DNA of 64,000 nucleotides from Psychromonas sp. L1A2. Its GTDB lineage: Bacteria > Pseudomonadota > Gammaproteobacteria > Enterobacterales > Psychromonadaceae. The stretch lies in the NCBI RefSeq assembly GCF_009828855.1, contig NZ_WUAG01000001.1:1054001-1118000 (forward strand), read 5' to 3'. Below are positions 59,133 through 64,000 of this stretch, one piece after another. Below the pieces are notes generated by a model. That model did no database searches. It was not told where the DNA came from and was given only the letters and a program-made list of their open reading frames with translations. The translations under genes and the position numbers were made by a program. Positions within the stretch are counted from its first letter, which is position 1; each line of letters starts with the position of its first letter.

Positions 59133-59310
59133 GGTTTGAGTTTTATATTTAAGCTTAAAGTTTTATGTTTAGGCTCAGATATCGGATTAAGATCTAGGTG
59201 CTGACTTGAGGCTTCGCAACGCGAGGTGAATGGGTTAAAAGTGGATAGTTTAGAATCTCAATAAGATAGTAGACTCCAGATAAACTCAAGCCTTTTTGAA
59301 AGTACTAAAA

Positions 59311-59334
59311 AAAGCCAGTGAATACACTGGCTTT
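59311..59334. terminator. bidirectional terminator
   Basis: AAAGCCAGTG and CACTGGCTTT form a 10-bp stem with loop AATA, preceded by a long A run, between the converging dehydrogenase and DUF3581 genes. The A run gives a strong T run on the minus strand. Confidence 0.82.
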
Positions 59335-59378
59335 ATCTATTGATAACAACGTTTAAATACAATGAGACAAGTAATAAT

Positions 59379-60083
59379 TTAAAACGCGTTACGATTTGCT
59401 AAATAGTTTTCAGCAAAAGCGGTTATCGAATCATGGTCGTATGGTTTAAGCCCGCCAACCACTACCGTTTTTACACCGCGTCCAATCACTTTTTCGCCAT
59501 CATAGATATCAAAGTGTAAAAATTCATTGGCACGTTTAGCTTCCACTTCTAACGTACTTTCTGCTAGTTCAACGTGTACTGGGTTATTTAAGCTTAAGGT
59601 ATCAAATTCGAAGTTCATGCTGTTGTACATCACTAATGGACGCGCAGGATTAAACATCACGTTATTTTCTTTCATTAATGGCATCAATAACGTAGGGAAA
59701 TTTTGACCAGAAAAAACCACGTATTTTTTGATCAATGACTCAATCAGTTCAATATCGTCGCTCGATTTTCCTGATTTTTTAATTTCTAAGACACTTTTAC
59801 CTTGATCATTTGTCACGATAATATGGTCACTATCAGTCTTTGGAAAATTCAGTGCAACATTATCACCAACCATGTTAGTAAAGGTGAAATTCATTGATTC
59901 ACTAACACCGTATTCTTTTAATGCTAATGCAAATAATAGATCTCCCGGAACACAAAATCGTTTTGAATCAGGATCATGAATAGGATTAAAATCTTGGCAT
60001 TCTTTTTTAGCAAAAACACTCGCTTGCTCTGCGCTAATTTTGATGCTGCTTTCTTGCTGGGTATAATATGGATCTAATAACAT
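59379..60083 (-). CDS. DUF3581 family protein
   Basis: A 234-aa cytoplasmic protein recognised as DUF3581, common in Vibrio, Shewanella and related genera. It contains ISAEQASVFAKKECQDFNPIHDPDSKRFCVPGDLLFALAL, which resembles the hot-dog fold of MaoC-like dehydratases (FNPIHxD...PG). A lipid or thioester role is possible but unproven. Confidence 0.78.
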   Translation of the reverse strand: MLLDPYYTQQESSIKISAEQASVFAKKECQDFNPIHDPDSKRFCVPGDLLFALALKEYGVSESMNFTFTNMVGDNVALNFPKTDSDHIIVTNDQGKSVLEIKKSGKSSDDIELIESLIKKYVVFSGQNFPTLLMPLMKENNVMFNPARPLVMYNSMNFEFDTLSLNNPVHVELAESTLEVEAKRANEFLHFDIYDGEKVIGRGVKTVVVGGLKPYDHDSITAFAENYLANRNAF

Positions 60084-60244
60084 CTCAGCTCTCTAATATA
60101 AAAACGTATAGGCGCGGAATAAATTGGGCCAGATATAGGGTTAACCTAGCATTTTATAAAAAAAATTAACGTTATGGAATAGTAAAAGTGCAAATAATAT
60201 GCAAATTAAAAGTAAAATTCTAACTTTAAAGGAGAGATTTTATA

Positions 60245-60901
60245 TTAATTTAGTGGTAGATGCCCCGTTTTCACTAATATAATAGTTTCTTCTTCTACGA
60301 ACGGAGTATGTTGGCTCATGTGAGGGCTACGTATCCAAGTATGTTTTGGGTAGGCTCCAAACTCATCTTGAAAAGTACCTGATATCACTAATATTTCTTC
60401 TCCTGCAAAGTGTCTGTGTGGTTGAAATTTTTCCCCTGCAGGCCATTTTACTAATGCGGTATGCTGGGTTTCAACACTATGTAAAGGCATTACTTGTAAA
60501 TGGCCGATACCCGGTAACCATTTCGATGTTGTTGTATTGATTCGAACGGTTTCTAAATCAGTTGCAATAAACTGATTCAGTTTGACAAAAATAAGACTGC
60601 CTTGTTCGCTGAAAGGTTTGTGGCGACTACCTGGCGGGTTACGTAAATAACTGCCGGCAGGGTAATCTCCATCTTGATCTGAAAATATACCTTCTAACAC
60701 GAAAATCTCTTCACCTTGTGGGTGTGGATGCTCACTAAAATAAGAGTTTGCTGCATATTCAACAATGCTGGTGACATGTACTTGATCTTCTGATCTTGCT
60801 AATGGTTTACGCCTAACGCCAGCCATTGGACTATTGAGCCAAGGTTGTTGTTGGGTATCAATGACCACTTTTTTGCTGAAATCGAGGTTAATATTTTTCA
60901 T
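60245..60901 (-). CDS. double-cupin protein (ChrR-like)
   Basis: About 218 aa from ATG 60901 (GTG 60916 is the alternative). Two cupin domains in tandem: HPHPQGEEIFVLEGIF...GSRHKPF (residues 55-90) and HRHFAGEEILVISGTF...SQHTPF (about 165-205), each with the metal-binding pattern H-x-H...E...H. The form is that of the ChrR cupin family, but no ECF sigma factor or anti-sigma zinc domain is present, so the role is open. It follows queC on the same strand with a 36-base gap. Confidence 0.82.
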   Translation of the reverse strand: MKNINLDFSKKVVIDTQQQPWLNSPMAGVRRKPLARSEDQVHVTSIVEYAANSYFSEHPHPQGEEIFVLEGIFSDQDGDYPAGSYLRNPPGSRHKPFSEQGSLIFVKLNQFIATDLETVRINTTTSKWLPGIGHLQVMPLHSVETQHTALVKWPAGEKFQPHRHFAGEEILVISGTFQDEFGAYPKHTWIRSPHMSQHTPFVEEETIILVKTGHLPLN

Positions 60902-60952
60902 TCGCGCTTTTATCACTCAGTTTTTAGTGCAGAATATTCAAGTACATTGAAT

Positions 60953-61618
60953 TTAAGCTTCGTAAGCTATCGGGTCTGTTATGCCATTTTTTTCGAAGGC
61001 TTGTAAGCGTTCAACACAGCTGCCGCATTGACCACAGGCTTGTTCGCGACCGTTATAACAGGTCCATGTTTTAGCATAATCTAAACCCATTCTAATGCCG
61101 TCTTTTAAAATACCTATTTTGTCCGTTTGTAGATAAGGGGCATGGATTTCAGTTTTTTCGTAGTTAGCAACAGCAGCCACATCATTCATTTTTTCAAGAA
61201 AAATTGGGCGGCAATCAGGGTAAATATCATCATGATCGCCAGAATGCGCACCGTAATAAACTTGGTCTGCTTTTAATGAAACGGCATAACCAATTGCTAA
61301 CGATAATAAAATCATATTACGATTTGGCACCACAGTGTTAAGCATATTACTTTCTTCGTAATCACCTTGTGCCACTTCTATTGAACTATCAGTTAATGAT
61401 GAGCCACCAATGATTTGATTGATTGAGGTAATATCAATGACTTTATGATGAACGCCTAGTTCTTTACAAACCTGCTCTGCAACTTGTACTTCTTTAACAT
61501 GGCGTTGCCCATAATCAAAAGTTAATGCATAAGGTGTTAAACCTTCTTCAATGGCTTTGTGTAAAACAGTATATGAGTCCATCCCACCTGAATATATAAC
61601 GACAACTTTTTTGCTCAT
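60953..61618 (-). CDS. queC: 7-cyano-7-deazaguanine synthase
   Basis: QueC makes preQ0 from 7-carboxy-7-deazaguanine, ammonia and ATP for queuosine. The 221-aa protein has the PP-loop [14 protein letters not shown] at the N-terminus, [32 protein letters not shown] and the zinc ligands [18 protein letters not shown] near the C-terminus. It is divergent from queE (180-base spacer), the previous step of the pathway. Confidence 0.96.
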   Translation of the reverse strand: MSKKVVVIYSGGMDSYTVLHKAIEEGLTPYALTFDYGQRHVKEVQVAEQVCKELGVHHKVIDITSINQIIGGSSLTDSSIEVAQGDYEESNMLNTVVPNRNMILLSLAIGYAVSLKADQVYYGAHSGDHDDIYPDCRPIFLEKMNDVAAVANYEKTEIHAPYLQTDKIGILKDGIRMGLDYAKTWTCYNGREQACGQCGSCVERLQAFEKNGITDPIAYEA

Positions 61619-61798
61619 AACACTGTGTTTCCTATTGTATTGCTTGATAGCGAAGTGATCTCTGGATGTTTATAAAGCCCAGTCCAATAGCTATTTAATA
61701 GCACTATTTACGTTGCTGACTTTACATCTTACGATATCACGGGTATAAAAACAGCCCACTAAAAGAGTGAGCAAGATCAAATAAGGCATTTTACGTCA

Positions 61799-62476
61799 AT
61801 GACACAAAACTATAAAGTAAATGAACTGTTTCAAACCATTCAAGGCGAAGGTTTTTATACTGGTGTGCCTGCCATTTTTGTTCGTTTACAAGGGTGTGAT
61901 GTTGGCTGTGCTTGGTGTGATACTAAACATACTTGGGAAATTGATCCTGCTAAAAAGTCTGATTTAATTTTATTGACCGATAAAAGCAATGAATCTGACC
62001 GTTGGGCAGATAGCTCAGCGAAAGACATTGTTGATGAAATTAAACGTTTAGGTTATAGCGCAAAGTTAATCGTGATCACTGGTGGTGAGCCTTGTATGTA
62101 TGACTTGCGAGAGTTAACTCAAGTACTACATGAGTTTGGTTTTACGATTCAATTAGAAACGAGTGGTACTTATCCTGTTCTAGTCGATGCACAAACTTGG
62201 GTTACTTTGTCACCTAAAGTGAATATGCGTGGTAAAAAAGAAGTGTTAAAAGAAGCATTGGAACGTGCTAATGAAATTAAGCATCCAGTGGGCACTGAAA
62301 AAGATATCGAGCAATTAGATGTTTTATTATCGAAAATAACATCTATTAAAGATAAAACGATTTGCTTACAACCTATTTCGCAAAAAGCAAAAGCCACCGT
62401 GTTATGTATGAAAATATGTATTGAACGTAATTGGCGCTTGTCAGTACAAATGCATAAGTATTTACAGATCGATTAA
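61799..62476 (+). CDS. queE: 7-carboxy-7-deazaguanine synthase
   Basis: A radical-SAM enzyme of 225 aa acting before QueC. The iron-sulfur motif is CDVGCAWCDTKHTW (C-x3-C-x2-C), with FQTIQGEGFYTGVPAIFVRLQG before it and VITGGEPCMYDLREL after. The length and the long cluster loop match the E. coli-type QueE. A terminator follows 95 bases on. Confidence 0.94.
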   Translation: MTQNYKVNELFQTIQGEGFYTGVPAIFVRLQGCDVGCAWCDTKHTWEIDPAKKSDLILLTDKSNESDRWADSSAKDIVDEIKRLGYSAKLIVITGGEPCMYDLRELTQVLHEFGFTIQLETSGTYPVLVDAQTWVTLSPKVNMRGKKEVLKEALERANEIKHPVGTEKDIEQLDVLLSKITSIKDKTICLQPISQKAKATVLCMKICIERNWRLSVQMHKYLQID

Positions 62477-62569
62477 GCTTTTTACTGACTATTTCCCGTT
62501 TCAGGTTTGAAGTGAATGATGCCGTCGGTACGAGGTTTATCATGTTAATATTTATACAATAAACGCTTT

Positions 62570-62608
62570 AATAGGCTCTCCTGTACTTAATGGAGGGCCT
62601 ATTTTTTG
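62570..62608 (+). terminator. terminator of queE
   Basis: AATAGGCTCTCC and GGAGGGCCTATT pair over 12 positions with one wobble, loop of 10 bases, followed by TTTT. Confidence 0.78.
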
Positions 62609-62652
62609 AGTTAAGCCTTTAAGCTATTTATTGTGATTGGTATTAATTAAGT

Positions 62653-63513
62653 TTATTTAGTTTCTAACGCTTTATATTCAAGTTTATTGAAATGCGCTTC
62701 ACTCATACCATTAGTGAATTGATTGTATACGCCAGCTTTAAAGTAGCTTAACAGGTGGCGCCAGTAATCAATATCATGTTCAACAAGACGTTTACCATCT
62801 ACATCAATGATTAACTGTTTATTGCCGACCGTGATGTCAAAAGCCGTTGCTTTATTTAAGGGAGCTTTACCTAAATCATATTTCTTATAGGCTACATCTG
62901 CTTTACACATCTCTTTATCTTTATTCTTTTTACCAAATGATCCTTTACAAATGACTGCATTATTTTTAACCATTGCCCAGAAATGGCCTTTTACTGAATT
63001 AGCATCTTCTTTCCAAACAACACGAAGTAGGGGATGCGGCACATTGTGTGTACCTTGGTTATCTAACCCTTTGTTATGTACTTGCAGGAAAGTGATTTCA
63101 TTTTGTTTAGAATTTGAGTTCTTCATTGAAGCAACTGGATCAATAATTTCCACTTCTGCACTTAACGTATAAAGTTTATTGGGTAAATCAGTACGAAAGT
63201 TTTTATGGACGCGGACTTCGTTGCGAAGGTGATCATTTTTCATTTTGAAAACAAGTGCTTCGCTTTTTTTATCAACATAGAAATATTGATTAACAATTCC
63301 AGTAAAGTTACCGTCTAATGCAAAATATTCTTTGTTGCCTTTTTTACCTTCCGCATCTGAAATCTGCAATTCTGATTCAGTTAATACATGTTGAAATTGA
63401 GTGTAGTTAGCTGGTTCGCCTAATGCTCCATCTTGATTAGAAAACTGAACATTTGCAGTCGAAAAAGAAGATATCGCCATGAGAGTCGAGATAGCAAGTA
63501 GTTGTTTTTTCAT
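62653..63513 (-). CDS. alginate lyase, polysaccharide lyase family 7
   Basis: A 286-aa secreted lyase. Signal peptide (MKKQLLAISTLMAISSFSTA) followed by a single PL7 jelly-roll domain with the three conserved motifs: RNEVR near residue 96 (R-[ST/N]-E-[LV]-R), QVH in FLQVHNKG and YFKAGVYNQ near 263-271. The QVH form rather than QIH is often linked to polyM-preferring lyases, so that preference is a guess. It cleaves alginate by beta-elimination outside the cell or in the periplasm. No other alginate genes are in the window. Confidence 0.9.
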   Translation of the reverse strand: MKKQLLAISTLMAISSFSTANVQFSNQDGALGEPANYTQFQHVLTESELQISDAEGKKGNKEYFALDGNFTGIVNQYFYVDKKSEALVFKMKNDHLRNEVRVHKNFRTDLPNKLYTLSAEVEIIDPVASMKNSNSKQNEITFLQVHNKGLDNQGTHNVPHPLLRVVWKEDANSVKGHFWAMVKNNAVICKGSFGKKNKDKEMCKADVAYKKYDLGKAPLNKATAFDITVGNKQLIIDVDGKRLVEHDIDYWRHLLSYFKAGVYNQFTNGMSEAHFNKLEYKALETK

Positions 63514-63798
63514 TAAAATAACCTTATGTCATATTGTAGTATTTATTTGAAATTAACATGAAGGTTAAATTAATAGCGTCGATTTGGTCTGGTTTTATGG
63601 ATCAGGAATTAGCTTTTTAATCGCATTGTGAGCTAGAGCACAGGCATCGTGTATAAGCTTAGAAAAGAGAATTAGAGCACTACTACCATAAGGTACTACA
63701 CAGTTAGATAGTCGGTCGTTTACATCATAATAAGCTTCCAATGTTTAGTTTAATATTCTTTATTTAATACTTTTTATTTAATACCTTTTATTTAATGT

Positions 63799-64000
63799 TC
63801 ACTTCATTCCTGCGCCCACGGTAGAGCGAACTGGAATATCTTTTAAAGCGATACCCTTTAAATCAAGCTCTTTTAAGCAAAATACATTCACGCCAAAATA
63901 ATCAGGTGTAACGCGCTTACGGTGAAAAGGGTAGATACCACAGATCTTACAAAAGTAATGTTCTGCGGTATTGGTATGGAATTGATAGGTGGTTAGATAG
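63799..64000 (-). CDS. GFA-family (glutathione-dependent formaldehyde-activating-like) protein, 3' part
   Basis: The last 66 codons of a gene entering from the right edge on the minus strand. The residues EHYFCKICGIYPFHRKR, then PDYFGVNVFCL, carry the CxxC zinc motif of the GFA/CENP-V fold. These are small zinc proteins; the link to formaldehyde metabolism is not general. The N-terminal half is outside the window. Confidence 0.8.
   Translation of the reverse strand, partial: YLTTYQFHTNTAEHYFCKICGIYPFHRKRVTPDYFGVNVFCLKELDLKGIALKDIPVRSTVGAGMK

Overview
The window looks like chromosome from a marine, AT-rich gammaproteobacterium of the Alteromonadales/Vibrionales type, most like Psychromonas. 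This is inferred from gene content: monomeric isocitrate dehydrogenase, DUF3334 and DUF3581 proteins, a PL7 alginate lyase, an integron integrase of the Vibrio/Shewanella type, and a family of small 'ATACCAAT' repeats. No rRNA, tRNA or CRISPR array was seen.

1-12 kb is mostly housekeeping: rpoH, a monofunctional prephenate dehydratase, a Tat-exported dienelactone-hydrolase protein, trmA, murI, rluE, icd and a BaeS/BaeR two-component pair. 12-16 kb holds a secreted protein with 14 EF-hand loops, a CheC/CheX-like DUF3334 protein and a LysR regulator. 16.0-16.9 kb is a five-unit tandem repeat. 16.9-23.1 kb is a TPP-riboswitch-controlled thiamin salvage operon (thiD-thiZ-thiX-thiY-tenA-thiM-thiE): it imports a pyrimidine precursor, converts it to HMP, phosphorylates it, and joins it to thiazole phosphate.

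23-32 kb carries an ABC exporter, adenine deaminase, an Lrp-type regulator divergent from an EamA exporter and aromatic aminotransferase, a DUF3943 protein and an acyltransferase. 33.0-36.8 kb is a three-gene unit (outer-membrane barrel, small periplasmic protein, membrane GGDEF-EAL enzyme) that looks like an envelope-to-c-di-GMP signalling module. 37-44.4 kb has a cation/proton antiporter with a long coiled-coil tail, a Nudix CoA pyrophosphatase, cmoA/cmoB and aspS.

44.5-51.5 kb is the accessory hot spot, read here as a decaying chromosomal integron. It has an intI gene split by a 261-bp inverted-repeat element, a LexA-like box and direct repeats beside it, then cassettes on the opposite strand: a SIR2-domain protein (probable antiphage NADase) followed by an attC site, and an unrecognised 363-aa protein followed by half an attC. 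Beyond these lie a REP-associated transposase with two truncated tandem copies of its own 5' end, a higBA toxin-antitoxin pair, and the 3' end of a group II intron in the orientation opposite to the cassettes. The strongest candidates for undescribed biology are this region and the 33-36.8 kb c-di-GMP unit.

51.8-64 kb returns to chromosomal genes: an SGNH esterase with a suspicious in-frame stop upstream, a ProX-like binding protein, a ZapG/YhcB-like protein with acidic repeats, an Hsp20 chaperone with a good sigma-32 promoter (rpoH lies at the other end of the window), a LysR/FMN-hydroxyacid dehydrogenase pair, DUF3581, a double-cupin protein, queC/queE, a PL7 alginate lyase and the end of a GFA-family gene cut by the window edge.
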